Shown piece after piece: positions 16,828-25,389 of a DNA stretch of 64,000 bases. Both the position numbers and the translations under genes were made by a program. The stretch lies in NCBI GenBank assembly GCA_964348665.1, contig CAYGDP010000004.1:152190-216189 (forward strand). The letters are read 5' to 3'. Below the pieces are notes generated by a model, which saw only the letters and a list, made by a program, of their open reading frames with translations, made no database searches and was not told the DNA's origin. The stretch's first letter is position 1; every line of letters begins with the position of its first letter. Origin of the DNA: CAYGDP01 sp964348665. Lineage in GTDB: Bacteria > Verrucomicrobiota > Verrucomicrobiia > Palsa-1439 > CAYGDP01.

Positions 16828-16867
16828 GAAAAATACAACAGCCCCTCGTCAAAAGCAACACCGTTTC

Positions 16868-17635
16868 TTATTGCGCCGTCCATCCTCCGTCCACCATGAG
16901 CGCGCTGCCCGTGATAAAACTCGATGCGTCCGATGCTAGAAATATGACCGCTCCGCACAATTCCTTCGGTTGCGCCCATCGCCCTAGCGGCACACGTTCC
17001 AGAAAGAACTTTCGCGTGTCGGGGTTGTCCAAGACCGGCTTGTTCAGCGGCGTCTCGAACGGTCCCGGACAAATCGCGTTCACCGTCACGTTATATGGCG
17101 CCCATTCCAGCGCCAACGCTCTCGTGAATTGCACAATCGCCCCTTTGCTCGCCGTGTACGCCGTCCGATGCCCTAGTGCCACAAATGAGAGAATCGAGCC
17201 AAGATTGATTACTCGCCCCGACCGTTGTTTGATAAAATGCGCCGCCGCCGCTCGACAACAGAGAAACGGCCCGATTAAATTCGTGTCCACGATTTGTCGA
17301 AACTCCTCCTCGGCATACTCCTGCATTGGCTTGCGAATGTTCATCCCGGCGTTGTTGATGAGTATATCCAAACCTCCCATCCGATCGAGCGTCGTCCCAA
17401 TCATCCGCTCCACGTCCTCGCGCTTGGTCACGTCGGCCGCAACAGCAATCGTCCGGCGCTTCGTCGCCTTGCCGATTTGATCCGCCACGTGGTCCGCGTC
17501 AGATTGCTTCCGGCTATTGATGACCACACTCGCACCCGCCTCCGCCAACGCGCGCGCCATCGCCTCGCCCAGCCCTTTGCTCGAGCCGGTCACCAGTGCC
17601 ACTTTGCCTTCTAGAGAAAACATTTCTAATCCCAT
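16868..17635 (-). CDS. Short-chain dehydrogenase/reductase, gluconate 5-dehydrogenase-like
   Basis: A classical SDR of about 255 residues. It has the NAD(P)-binding TGSSKGLG, NNAG, the catalytic Ser in INLGSILS, the catalytic YTASK (Tyr and Lys), the PGPFETPLN loop and C-terminal SSFITGSALMVDGGW. FSLEGKVALVTGSSKGLG at the front resembles gluconate 5-dehydrogenase / 3-oxoacyl reductase relatives. The open frame extends to 17704, but the extra residues come from a low-complexity GACGAGGAC repeat and are not family-like. ATG 17635 or ATG 17623 (MFSLEGK) is the likely start. It lies between the giant surface gene and divergent fmt. The substrate is not determined. Confidence 0.87.
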   Translation of the reverse strand: MGLEMFSLEGKVALVTGSSKGLGEAMARALAEAGASVVINSRKQSDADHVADQIGKATKRRTIAVAADVTKREDVERMIGTTLDRMGGLDILINNAGMNIRKPMQEYAEEEFRQIVDTNLIGPFLCCRAAAAHFIKQRSGRVINLGSILSFVALGHRTAYTASKGAIVQFTRALALEWAPYNVTVNAICPGPFETPLNKPVLDNPDTRKFFLERVPLGRWAQPKELCGAVIFLASDASSFITGSALMVDGGWTAQ

Positions 17636-17745
17636 AATCGTTCTCGTCGTCGTCCTCGTCCTCGAATCAAGGTCGCAGACCCTACCAGCCTGCCATATGC
17701 TCAATCAAGTTTGATTTTACCCCTTCCCTGTGCGACGCTCGGCGC

Positions 17746-18720
17746 GTGAAAATCGTCTTCATGGGCAGCGATGTGTTCGCCGTGCCAACGCTCGAATCTC
17801 TCGCGCGATCGCATGAGCATACTCTACTCGCCGTCGTCACGCAGCCCGACCGTCCTGCCGGGCGCAAACAAAGGCTGACTGCTTCACCGGTGAAATTGTC
17901 AGCCGAAAAACTTTCTCCCGTGCCGATATTGCAGCCCGAAAAGGCTCGTGATACAACGTTCATCTCCAAACTCCGCGCGCTTGCGCCCGATGTCATTGTG
18001 GTCGTCGCTTACGGACAAATCTTGCCGAAGGAAATTCTGACACTGCCGCCGCAAGGCTGTATCAACGTGCATAGCTCACTCCTTCCGCGCTGGCGAGGCG
18101 CCTCGCCCGTCGCCCACGCCATCCTCGCCGGCGATACCGTCACGGGCGTTACCACCATGCGAATGGACGAAGGACTCGATACCGGGCCAATCTTGTTGCA
18201 GCGCGAAGAAAAAATTCGCCCCGATGATACCACCGGCTCATTGGAGCAACGTCTTGCAATCATTGGCGCGGAATTGTTGCTGGAAACTCTCTCAAAGCTT
18301 GATTCCCTCAAGCCGCGCACGCAAGACAACTCGCAAGCGACTCACGCACCTAAGCTCAAGAAAGAAGATGGACGAATTGATTGGACGCAGTCCGCCGAGC
18401 AAATCGAGCGACGCATCCGCGCCTTCAACCCCTGGCCGACAACGTTCACGTTCCACGATGACAAACGCCTGCAAATCTGGCAGGCAACAATTGTAGCGGC
18501 GGTCTGCGACCGCCGTGAATTAGAGAAGGACGGAATCGGCGCTCATAGAGCGCCGCTACAGTGCGGCCAGATCGAGCACGTTGGCGAACATGGGATTCTC
18601 GTCAACACAGGGCAGGGCAGCCTCCTCATTACCGAACTCCAGCGAGAAAGCGGCAAACGAATGGCCACTGCCGAATTCCTCCGCGGGTTTCGGCTGGAAG
18701 CAGGGAACCGTTTTACATGA
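17746..18720 (+). CDS. fmt: Methionyl-tRNA formyltransferase carrying an in-frame palindromic repeat
   Basis: A 324-residue enzyme that formylates initiator Met-tRNA using 10-formyl-THF. The N-terminal domain has MKIVFMGSDVFAVPTLESL, VVTQPDRPAGRKQRL, VAYGQILPKEIL, the catalytic INVHSSLLPRWRGASPVAHAIL (Asn and His) and the GVTTMRMDEGLDTGPIL Asp. The C-terminal OB domain begins near residue 205. It starts at GTG 17746, directly on the conserved N-terminus. An unusual 23-codon insertion at about residues 250-272 (VAAVCDRRELEKDGIGAHRA) is encoded by the palindromic element at 18492-18560. It sits in a loop of the C-terminal domain, keeps the frame and presumably is tolerated. Confidence 0.95.
   Translation: MKIVFMGSDVFAVPTLESLARSHEHTLLAVVTQPDRPAGRKQRLTASPVKLSAEKLSPVPILQPEKARDTTFISKLRALAPDVIVVVAYGQILPKEILTLPPQGCINVHSSLLPRWRGASPVAHAILAGDTVTGVTTMRMDEGLDTGPILLQREEKIRPDDTTGSLEQRLAIIGAELLLETLSKLDSLKPRTQDNSQATHAPKLKKEDGRIDWTQSAEQIERRIRAFNPWPTTFTFHDDKRLQIWQATIVAAVCDRRELEKDGIGAHRAPLQCGQIEHVGEHGILVNTGQGSLLITELQRESGKRMATAEFLRGFRLEAGNRFT
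18492..18560. repeat. Palindromic dispersed repeat, copy B, inserted in frame within fmt
   Basis: A 69-bp element with termini TGTAGCGGCGGTCT and GCGCCGCTACA. An inner hairpin (GCGGTC / GACCGC) lies near the left end and GGCGCT / AGCGCC near the right. It shares its arms with the intergenic copy at 8876-8937. The length is exactly 23 codons, so the fmt frame continues through it. The encoded peptide has no counterpart in the conserved Fmt C-terminal domain. Confidence 0.85.
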
Positions 18721-18744
18721 GGGTGCGTGAGAGACGGATAACGA

Positions 18745-19485
18745 CTATCCGACCGCCTTTTGGATTTCCCTCAACAGTTCTTCGAAGTCGGGTGGTTTCT
18801 GGAAAAACGCAATTGCACCCGCTTGTAGAGCTTTCGGCCTGTTTACTTCGGGATCGCGAGCGCTTACGACGATAACGGGGATAGAGTTTAGCGCGGAATT
18901 TGCCTTGAGCCGTTCCAAAACCATAAATCCATCACCCGCAGGGAGTCCTAGGTCGAGGAGAATGATATTAGGCTTTTGGCGCATGGCCATTGACATTGCT
19001 GTGGCTGCGTCGGAGACGAATTGGACGAGAAAACCTTCTGCCGTAAGCAAAACCCCAAGGCCTTTTTGTGTATCGGGATCATCTTCAATGATTACAATTT
19101 TCTTCAGCGCGGGGCGGGCTGTGCCAATATGCGCACGAATTGTGGACAAAAGTTCTTCGTGGTCGGGTGGTTTTTGGAGGAATGCCACGGCGCCCCCGTC
19201 AATCGCTCGCTGTTGGTTGAGCTCCGGGTCGCGCGCGCTCAAAACGATTACGGGAGTTGGCGCGTCTGGTTTTAACATTTTAAGTTGCTCCATGACTTTG
19301 AAACCATCTCCACCTGGTAATCCGAGATCGAGGATTACTACATCTGGATTTGAGCGCTTGGCCGCAATGATGGCCGTGGTTGCATCGGAGGCCGCAGCCA
19401 CCACGAAACCCTCGGCTTGCAGGAGCGTCGTTAAACCTCGCTGGGTGTCTTGGTCGTCTTCCACGATTAGGATTTTATTAGCCAT
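18745..19485 (-). CDS. Tandem double-receiver response regulator
   Basis: A 246-residue protein made of two complete receiver (REC) domains and nothing else. Domain 1 (about 1-120) has ILIVEDDQDTQRGL, VVILDLGLPGGDGF with the phospho-acceptor Asp, VIVLSARDP and FLQKPPD. Domain 2 (about 127-246) has IVIIEDDPDTQKGL, IILLDLGLPAGDGF, VIVVSARDP and FFQKPPD. The two halves are closely similar, so they arose by duplication. It has no DNA-binding or enzymatic output, so it likely acts as a phosphate shuttle or sink. It is the last gene of the Amt-kinase operon, and its start overlaps the upstream kinase by 8 bp. Confidence 0.92.
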   Translation of the reverse strand: MANKILIVEDDQDTQRGLTTLLQAEGFVVAAASDATTAIIAAKRSNPDVVILDLGLPGGDGFKVMEQLKMLKPDAPTPVIVLSARDPELNQQRAIDGGAVAFLQKPPDHEELLSTIRAHIGTARPALKKIVIIEDDPDTQKGLGVLLTAEGFLVQFVSDAATAMSMAMRQKPNIILLDLGLPAGDGFMVLERLKANSALNSIPVIVVSARDPEVNRPKALQAGAIAFFQKPPDFEELLREIQKAVG

Positions 19486-21490
19486 TGGATTCTTCTTTCG
19501 ATTGTGGTTGATGTGTCTCTTTCATCGTAGGACATGTGGGCAGCGTAAAGTGAAAAGTCGAGCCGATGCCGAGCTTGCTTTCCACCCAAATGTCTCCACG
19601 GTGACGACGGACGATTTCCTTGCAGATGAACAAGCCCAAGCCAAGTCCCTTTCGGCTTTCCTCACTGGTCGCGTCCACTTGGGCCAGTCGGCTAAAAATC
19701 CGCTGGTGTTCGGATGGATCAATGCCTTGACCGGTATCGGCGACCGAAATGCGAACAAATTTCCCATCGCCATCATGGAGTTGGCTGCGAATGGTAATCG
19801 AGCCGCCCGAAGGCGTGAATTTGAGCGCGTTGTCTAGAAGATTGGTTAGCACTTGTCGAAGGCGCGGAGGATCGGCCATTACGGCGGGTATCTTGGCAGG
19901 GATATCGGTGGAAAGAGAGATGCCTTTCTCGGCAGCAACCGAGCGAAGTGTCCGAATCATATCGGCTGCCGTTTCTTGCAAGGACAAGCGCTGGAGAATA
20001 ATGGTCATTTTGCCACTCTCGACGCGGCTAGTTTCCAGTAAATCGCTAATCATCGTTCGCAGCTGTTTGAGGTTTCGCTCAATATCATCGAGATACTCTT
20101 TCTGTTTCGTTTGAAGTTCTCCCGCCAGGCCGCGTTTGAGAATCGTCACGAATTGATAAGCGGCAGTCAGCGGCGTGCGAATCTCGTGCGAGACATGGGA
20201 AAGGACATGATCCTTTAATTCGAGCTGTTGTCGCCGGCTCTTGTCCAGATCGACGTATGCTTGGGTCAATTCCTCGTTTTTTTGTTTGAGATTTCGCTCG
20301 GCTTCCTTTTGGGCGGTGATGTTGTGGAAAACTACCATGCCGCCGTAGACCTCACTGTTGCCATCGCGCAGCGGACGCCCTGTGGATTGGATGTGGACGT
20401 CCTTGGACATTTCTGGGCGACGGAGAAGAAGTTCGATGTTATCCGTAGCCTCGCCGCGGATCGCTCGTGCCAAGGGGAGTTTGTCAGAGGAAACAGGCGT
20501 TAACGTTTCGGGGTCGAAAACTCCGTAAATGGTGCTCCACTGGTCGGGTGGGGCATCGGTAATGCCGAGGCCTACGATTCGCTTGGCGGCGGAGTTGAAG
20601 ACTAAAAACTTTCCGTTGCAGTCGGCGATAACGACGCCATCGGCCATGTTGTCGAGCATGGATTGCAAGAGGGTGTTTTGGCGCCGAATCTCCTCCTCGA
20701 TTCGCTTTCGCTCGGTGATGTCGCGCACAAAAGCGCTAAAAAACCGCTGGTGGCCGATTTGGAACGGTGAAACGGAGATCTCGACGGTCAAGAGAAGTCC
20801 ATGACGGTTCAGGGCGGGTAGTTCGAGAGTGCGATTCGACACGTTACCCATGCCTGTTTCCAGAAACTTTGCCAGCCCTTTCGTGTGCGCTTCGCGAAAG
20901 CGGGGCGGAATGATGGTCTCGGCGACAAGACGCCCCATCACTTCGTTCCGTGTCCACCCAAACATGGTCTCGGCCTGTGGATTCCATTCGGTAATTCTGC
21001 CGCTCGCGTCCATCACGACCAGCGCGTCCTTGGCTGTCTCGATAATTTGGCGCAATTGGGTTTCGCTCCGCGCCAGTCTGTCTTCCATTTGCTTGCGCTC
21101 GATGGCGTAACGGAGACTGCGGTGGATGAAGTTGTTGGCCTTGCCCTTAATCAGATAATCCTGCGCGCCGTGCCGGAGGGCATCAAGCGCCATGCTCAAG
21201 TCCTGTGACGTGCCCGTAATAACCACGATGGGAGTGTCGGGAATTTGCTTCGAGAGTTCATCCAGAACGGGGATACCTGCCGCGTCGGGCAGATTAAAAT
21301 CGGTCAGGACGATGTCGAACCGCTGGGCGCGCAGCTGCGCCATCGCGTCACTGAGTTTAAGGACATGGCTCACCTCGAAGTTCTGTGCTACATCGTCCGC
21401 CACGATGATCTCGCGAATTAGATCCGCGTCGGCGGGATTATCCTCGATGAGGAGGACTTTGATCCGGTCGGGTGAAGTGAGAATGCTCAT
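19478..21490 (-). CDS. Soluble hybrid histidine kinase (REC-PAS-PAS-HisKA-HATPase)
   Basis: 670 residues from ATG 21490; the open frame runs on to 21592, but the ATGA overlap with the upstream regulator fixes the start. Domain order: N-terminal REC (about 1-125; VLLIEDNPADADLI, IVLTDFNLPDAAG), PAS (about 150-265; ALVVMDASGRITEWNPQAETMFG), second PAS (about 275-400), a coiled-coil linker, HisKA (LSHVSHEIRTPLTAAYQF, phospho-His) and HATPase_c (NLLDNALKFTPSGG, VADTGQGID, GKGLGLGL-like GLGLGLFICKEIV). There are no membrane helices, so it is cytoplasmic. The N-terminal receiver suggests control by an upstream kinase, probably the Amt-kinase. Confidence 0.93.
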   Translation of the reverse strand: MSILTSPDRIKVLLIEDNPADADLIREIIVADDVAQNFEVSHVLKLSDAMAQLRAQRFDIVLTDFNLPDAAGIPVLDELSKQIPDTPIVVITGTSQDLSMALDALRHGAQDYLIKGKANNFIHRSLRYAIERKQMEDRLARSETQLRQIIETAKDALVVMDASGRITEWNPQAETMFGWTRNEVMGRLVAETIIPPRFREAHTKGLAKFLETGMGNVSNRTLELPALNRHGLLLTVEISVSPFQIGHQRFFSAFVRDITERKRIEEEIRRQNTLLQSMLDNMADGVVIADCNGKFLVFNSAAKRIVGLGITDAPPDQWSTIYGVFDPETLTPVSSDKLPLARAIRGEATDNIELLLRRPEMSKDVHIQSTGRPLRDGNSEVYGGMVVFHNITAQKEAERNLKQKNEELTQAYVDLDKSRRQQLELKDHVLSHVSHEIRTPLTAAYQFVTILKRGLAGELQTKQKEYLDDIERNLKQLRTMISDLLETSRVESGKMTIILQRLSLQETAADMIRTLRSVAAEKGISLSTDIPAKIPAVMADPPRLRQVLTNLLDNALKFTPSGGSITIRSQLHDGDGKFVRISVADTGQGIDPSEHQRIFSRLAQVDATSEESRKGLGLGLFICKEIVRRHRGDIWVESKLGIGSTFHFTLPTCPTMKETHQPQSKEESNG

Positions 21491-21930
21491 TGAGTCGGCA
21501 ATTGGACGACTTCGAGCCAGAAATTCTCGATGGCTCGAACGACCGCCATGAATTGGGTTAGGTCTACGGGCTTGGTAATGTAACAATTGCACTGCAGCTT
21601 GTAGCTGCGCGCGATGTCCTCTTCCGATTTCGAGGTGGTCAAAACCACCACCGGAATGCTTTGGAGGTCGGAGTCTTTTTTGATTTCGGCCAGCGTCTCG
21701 CGACCGTCCATCCGCGGCATGTTCAAATCCAGCAGGATCAAGTGCGGCCGCGGCGCGTTGGCGTTATTGCCTTCCTTGCGCAAAAACGCGAGCGCCTCAA
21801 TGCCGTCGCGGGCAATGTGGATGCGATTGCGCAGCTTACCACTTTCCAACGCTTCGATGGTGAGATCAATATCGGGCTGGTTATCCTCGACCAGCAGGAT
21901 TTCGACGGGTTGTTCTTCGTCAAATGCCAT
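21487..21930 (-). CDS. Single-domain response regulator (Rcp1-like)
   Basis: A 147-residue lone receiver with EILLVEDNQPDIDLTIEAL, the phospho-acceptor Asp in LILLDLNMPRMDGRE, VVVLTTSKSEEDI (Thr/Ser switch) and NCYITKPVDLTQF (Lys). This is the Rcp1 subtype that normally partners HWE or HisKA kinases lacking their own receiver, such as phytochromes. Here it follows the Amt-kinase by 23 bp and overlaps the hybrid kinase start (ATGA). It probably carries phosphate between them. Confidence 0.93.
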   Translation of the reverse strand: MAFDEEQPVEILLVEDNQPDIDLTIEALESGKLRNRIHIARDGIEALAFLRKEGNNANAPRPHLILLDLNMPRMDGRETLAEIKKDSDLQSIPVVVLTTSKSEEDIARSYKLQCNCYITKPVDLTQFMAVVRAIENFWLEVVQLPTQ

Positions 21931-21953
21931 AGTGGTTCTCCTTTTTTACACGG

Positions 21954-24380
21954 TTATCGGTGTTCCGCCAACGGTAAAGTGAAATGAAAAGTCGAGCCTT
22001 TCCCTTCCGCCGACTCGATCCAAATCTGTCCGCCGTGGCGTTCGACGATCTTTTTGCAAATTGCCAAGCCAATCCCTGTTCCCTCGTATTTTCCACGTTC
22101 GTGGAGGCGCTGAAACAACCCGAAAATGCGCTCATGGAATTTGGGGTCAATGCCAATGCCGTTGTCGCGTATCGTAAATCGCCAGTGAACACCGTCGCGT
22201 TGCCCCCCAATATGCACCGTCGGTCGCTGGTGGTCGCGATACTTGATGGCGTTTCCGACGAGATTCTGTAAAAGCTGCGTCAGTTGCAGGCGGTCGGCCA
22301 TGACAGCGGGCAACGGATCATGTGTTACGTCCGTGCCACTACGTTCGATAGCCAGTTTTAAGTTTGCCAAAGCATCTTGCAGGCATTTTTGGCTGTCAGT
22401 GACCGATGGCTCTTGGCCCTTGGTTGCGACCCGTGAGTATGTTAGCAAGTCCTCAATGAGCCGCTGCATGCGTTTGGAAGCGTCCACCATGTAGAAAATC
22501 CACTTCTGGCCTTTCTCATCCACTTTATCTTTATAGCGGGACTCGAAAAGCTGCGCGTAGCTGCTGACAATCCGTAACGGTTCCTGCAAATCGTGTGAGG
22601 CGACATAGGCAAATTGTTGCAACTCGGCGTTGGATCGTGAAAGTTCAGTGGTCCTCTGCGCCAGTTGCTCCTCCGCCCATTTGCGCTCGGTGATATCGGC
22701 GATCATGCCCTCGTAATACAGTGCTTTGCCATTTGCATCACGAACCACATGCGCGTTGGTTGATATCCACGTAATCGTGCCGCGCCTGCGACGAATTTTT
22801 GCTTCGAAATTGTCCACCCGTCCATCGCGCTCGATTTGCCGCGTGAACTCGGTCCAATCATTTGGCCTCGCATAGAGCTGCTCCCGCGCATCGGTCACCG
22901 ACCGAATGAATTCCTCCGGTGCAGCATACCCGCAAATCGTCGCCATCGCTGGGTTGACACTAAGAAATCGGCCGTCTGGCGTGATTTGAAAAATCCCCTC
23001 GACGGCCTGGTCGAAAATCTCCTGGTACTTGCCAACGGCTTTGTCCAGCGCTTCCATCACGCGGTTGTATTGCTCCGCGATCTGGCCAACCTCCGTAAAC
23101 GGCTCGACAGGCACACGCCCTCCAAGTTCCCCCGATTTGGCCTGCGATTCCATGGCGCTAAGCAGATCCACCAATTCGGTCTTTTCCCCGTGCTCGCTGA
23201 CGTTGAGACCCGTGTGTTCGTCATCGAGCGTCACCCGCAAAGGACAGAAGCGATTGACGAGACGCAATAGAAGATAGGCCAGGCCAAACGCTGTAACGAA
23301 ACAAACCAGCACCCCCCACGCCTGTACCTTGATTTGTCCCCAGTGGCTCAAACCTGTTCTCAACAATTCTGCCTGCCCAAAAAAACCGACGGCGAGCGTC
23401 CCCCACACCCCTGCGCCCGCGTGCACGGCAACCGCCGACACCGCATCGTCAATTCGCCGCCGTTCAATCAGCCGATCAACAAAAATCGCAATCACCGCGC
23501 CGATCGAGCCGATGAGGATCGACGAGAGCGGAGAGACGGAATGACAGTTCGCGGTGATCGAAACCAATCCTGCCAATGATCCATTGATCGTCATACCCGC
23601 GTCCGGACGCTTGTTGAGCGCATAACCAAGAAACATCCCTGTGACTAAGCCTGATGATCCTCCCAGAAACGTGTTGACCACGATGAGGGGGACTTGCTGG
23701 TTTGCCGCCAAGGTGCTGCCGCCGTTGAATCCAAACCAGCCGAAAAAAAGCAGAACCACGCCGAGCATTGACAGGGGCAGGCTGCTGGCATTGATTTTTT
23801 GAGGCGGTCCGTCCTTCGGAAATCGTCCCGTCCTTGGTCCGATGATTAGCAACGCTGCCAGCGCCACCCATCCGCCAACACTATGCACGACCGACGACCC
23901 CGCGAAATCCACAAACCCACTCGCCGCCAGCCAGCCCTTCGCGCCATCATAGGCGCCGCCCCACGCCCAGTGACCGAACAAGGGGTAGATCAACCCCGAA
24001 ATGATCGCCGTACTGATCATATAGGCGGTGAACCGCATCCGCTCGGCCACTGCACCCGATACGATGGTAGCCGCCGTGGCGCAAAACATCACTTGAAAGA
24101 AAAAAAACGTGGCGAGCCAAGGTGTCAGCCCACCCAATTCCGGGGCGAACAACGTTGAACCGATCCAGCCGCTTTTCGTAAGCCCGAACATCAGTGCGAA
24201 TCCGAACAGCCAGAATAAGATAGTGGCGACTGCGAAATCGGAAAGATTCTTGAGCGCGACGTTGGTGGAATTCTTGGAGCGTGTCAGCCCGCTTTCCAGG
24301 CAAAGAAACCCGCCTTGCATGGTAAACACCAGTCCACCCGCAACCAAGACCCAAAGGATATCGGCAGACGTTTTTTCCAT
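21954..24380 (-). CDS. Ammonium transporter-histidine kinase fusion (Amt-HK ammonium sensor)
   Basis: 808 residues from ATG 24380 (the open frame extends to a TTG at 24422). Residues about 1-400 form an 11-helix Amt/Rh module: FTMQGGFLCLESGLTRSKNS, the substrate-site Asp and first pore His in DFAGSSVVHSVGG, GFNGGSTL, and the second pore His in VHAGAGVWGTL. A HAMP-like linker follows, then a PAS domain (about 455-575), a HisKA domain with ASHDLQEPLRIVSSYAQLF, and HATPase_c (NLVGNAIKYRD, DNGIGID, GTGIGLAICKKIV). Amt-HK proteins, for example from the anammox bacterium Kuenenia, are known to sense or transduce ammonium. Both pore histidines are kept. It heads a four-gene relay operon. Confidence 0.93.
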   Translation of the reverse strand: MEKTSADILWVLVAGGLVFTMQGGFLCLESGLTRSKNSTNVALKNLSDFAVATILFWLFGFALMFGLTKSGWIGSTLFAPELGGLTPWLATFFFFQVMFCATAATIVSGAVAERMRFTAYMISTAIISGLIYPLFGHWAWGGAYDGAKGWLAASGFVDFAGSSVVHSVGGWVALAALLIIGPRTGRFPKDGPPQKINASSLPLSMLGVVLLFFGWFGFNGGSTLAANQQVPLIVVNTFLGGSSGLVTGMFLGYALNKRPDAGMTINGSLAGLVSITANCHSVSPLSSILIGSIGAVIAIFVDRLIERRRIDDAVSAVAVHAGAGVWGTLAVGFFGQAELLRTGLSHWGQIKVQAWGVLVCFVTAFGLAYLLLRLVNRFCPLRVTLDDEHTGLNVSEHGEKTELVDLLSAMESQAKSGELGGRVPVEPFTEVGQIAEQYNRVMEALDKAVGKYQEIFDQAVEGIFQITPDGRFLSVNPAMATICGYAAPEEFIRSVTDAREQLYARPNDWTEFTRQIERDGRVDNFEAKIRRRRGTITWISTNAHVVRDANGKALYYEGMIADITERKWAEEQLAQRTTELSRSNAELQQFAYVASHDLQEPLRIVSSYAQLFESRYKDKVDEKGQKWIFYMVDASKRMQRLIEDLLTYSRVATKGQEPSVTDSQKCLQDALANLKLAIERSGTDVTHDPLPAVMADRLQLTQLLQNLVGNAIKYRDHQRPTVHIGGQRDGVHWRFTIRDNGIGIDPKFHERIFGLFQRLHERGKYEGTGIGLAICKKIVERHGGQIWIESAEGKGSTFHFTLPLAEHR

Positions 24381-24541
24381 AACTAGAAGGTGCCTGTTAT
24401 CAAAAAACACAAATGCCGTCAACTATCTACTTGCTGTTTTTCGCCCCCTTCCTGAGTTATTTGCAATGCGCTTGATTGCTTCGCGCCGCCCTCCCGTAGA
24501 TAATAGATTAATACTGGAGGCGGCTCGGATATTCGAATACG

Positions 24542-25300
24542 ATGCGTGAAATGGAACTCATAGACAAAGCTTGTCTCATTACGGGCGGCACGAAGGGGAT
24601 TGGCGCGGCGACAGCCTTCGCACTGGCAAAGCAGGGCGCGAATGTGGCGTTGGCAGCCCGCAATCTCGACGCCGAAACAAAAGAGACGAAGAAGAAAATC
24701 GAGTCGATGGGTTGCAAATGCGTTTTGATTACCGCCGACATGAGCAAGGCTGCGGATGCAACGCGATGCGTGGATGAAACATCCAAGGAACTTGGCGGGG
24801 TGGATGTGCTAGTGCATTCCGCGGGCGGCCCTGTAAACGGCGGATTATTCGATTTGACGCCTGACGATTGGCATCGCGCGTTCGATGTCCATGTTCACGC
24901 GATTTTTTACCTCTGCCGCGCGGCGATTCCGCTGATGAAAAAGCGAAAAGAGGGGGCAATCCTTTTGGTTTCTTCAACTGCCGGCATTCGCGGTGTCCGG
25001 ACAAATGTCGCGTATCAAACGGTGAAAGGGGCGATTCCGCAACTCACCCGGGCGTTGGCGTTCGAGTTCGCCAACGACAACATTCGAGTCAATTGCGTTG
25101 CGCCAGGCGTAATCCGCACGGCGTTTCACGCCCCCATGTCGGCCGAAGTGAAAAAACATAACCTCGATAATCGCATCCCGCTCCATCGCGAAGGCACGCC
25201 GGAACAGGTAGCGACCGTCGTCTGCGAAATGATCACCAACGATTATGTGACGGGCGAGACGTATGTGGTGGACGGCGGGCTGACGATGAGGATTTGTTGA
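24542..25300 (+). CDS. Short-chain dehydrogenase/reductase
   Basis: A 252-residue classical SDR with TGGTKGIGAATAFALAKQG (NAD(P) binding), the VHSAGG variant of NNAG, catalytic LLVSSTAG (Ser), YQTVK (Tyr/Lys) and VNCVAPGVIRT. C-terminal TGETYVVDGGLTM is typical of 3-oxoacyl-ACP reductase-like SDRs. The substrate is unknown. The start is ATG 24542 or, three codons later, ATG 24551. It is divergent from the Amt-kinase operon with about 160 bp between. Its stop is followed by a solo TTCAACGCTCAAC-type repeat. Confidence 0.88.
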   Translation: MREMELIDKACLITGGTKGIGAATAFALAKQGANVALAARNLDAETKETKKKIESMGCKCVLITADMSKAADATRCVDETSKELGGVDVLVHSAGGPVNGGLFDLTPDDWHRAFDVHVHAIFYLCRAAIPLMKKRKEGAILLVSSTAGIRGVRTNVAYQTVKGAIPQLTRALAFEFANDNIRVNCVAPGVIRTAFHAPMSAEVKKHNLDNRIPLHREGTPEQVATVVCEMITNDYVTGETYVVDGGLTMRIC

Positions 25301-25316
25301 GACAGCGGAACCAACT

Positions 25317-25342
25317 TTCAACGCTCAACATTCAACGTTCAA
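25317..25342. repeat. Solo dispersed repeat (TTCAACGCTCAACATTCAAC)
   Basis: The 20 bases 25317-25336 are identical to 42390-42409, the left inverted repeat of the four-helix-bundle cassette. Here there is no gene between repeats, only this single copy followed by GTTCAA. It may be a footprint or an empty copy of the same element family. Confidence 0.65.
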
Positions 25343-25389
25343 TTACCTGCTCGTGGATTGGCGGGCGAACGTTCAGTCTTGCTTTTGTC

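Noticed and set aside
16662..17480. 272-aa plus-strand frame across the SDR and giant-protein start
   Set aside because: Antisense to the SDR catalytic region and Arg/Ser/Pro-rich by composition; no start signal.
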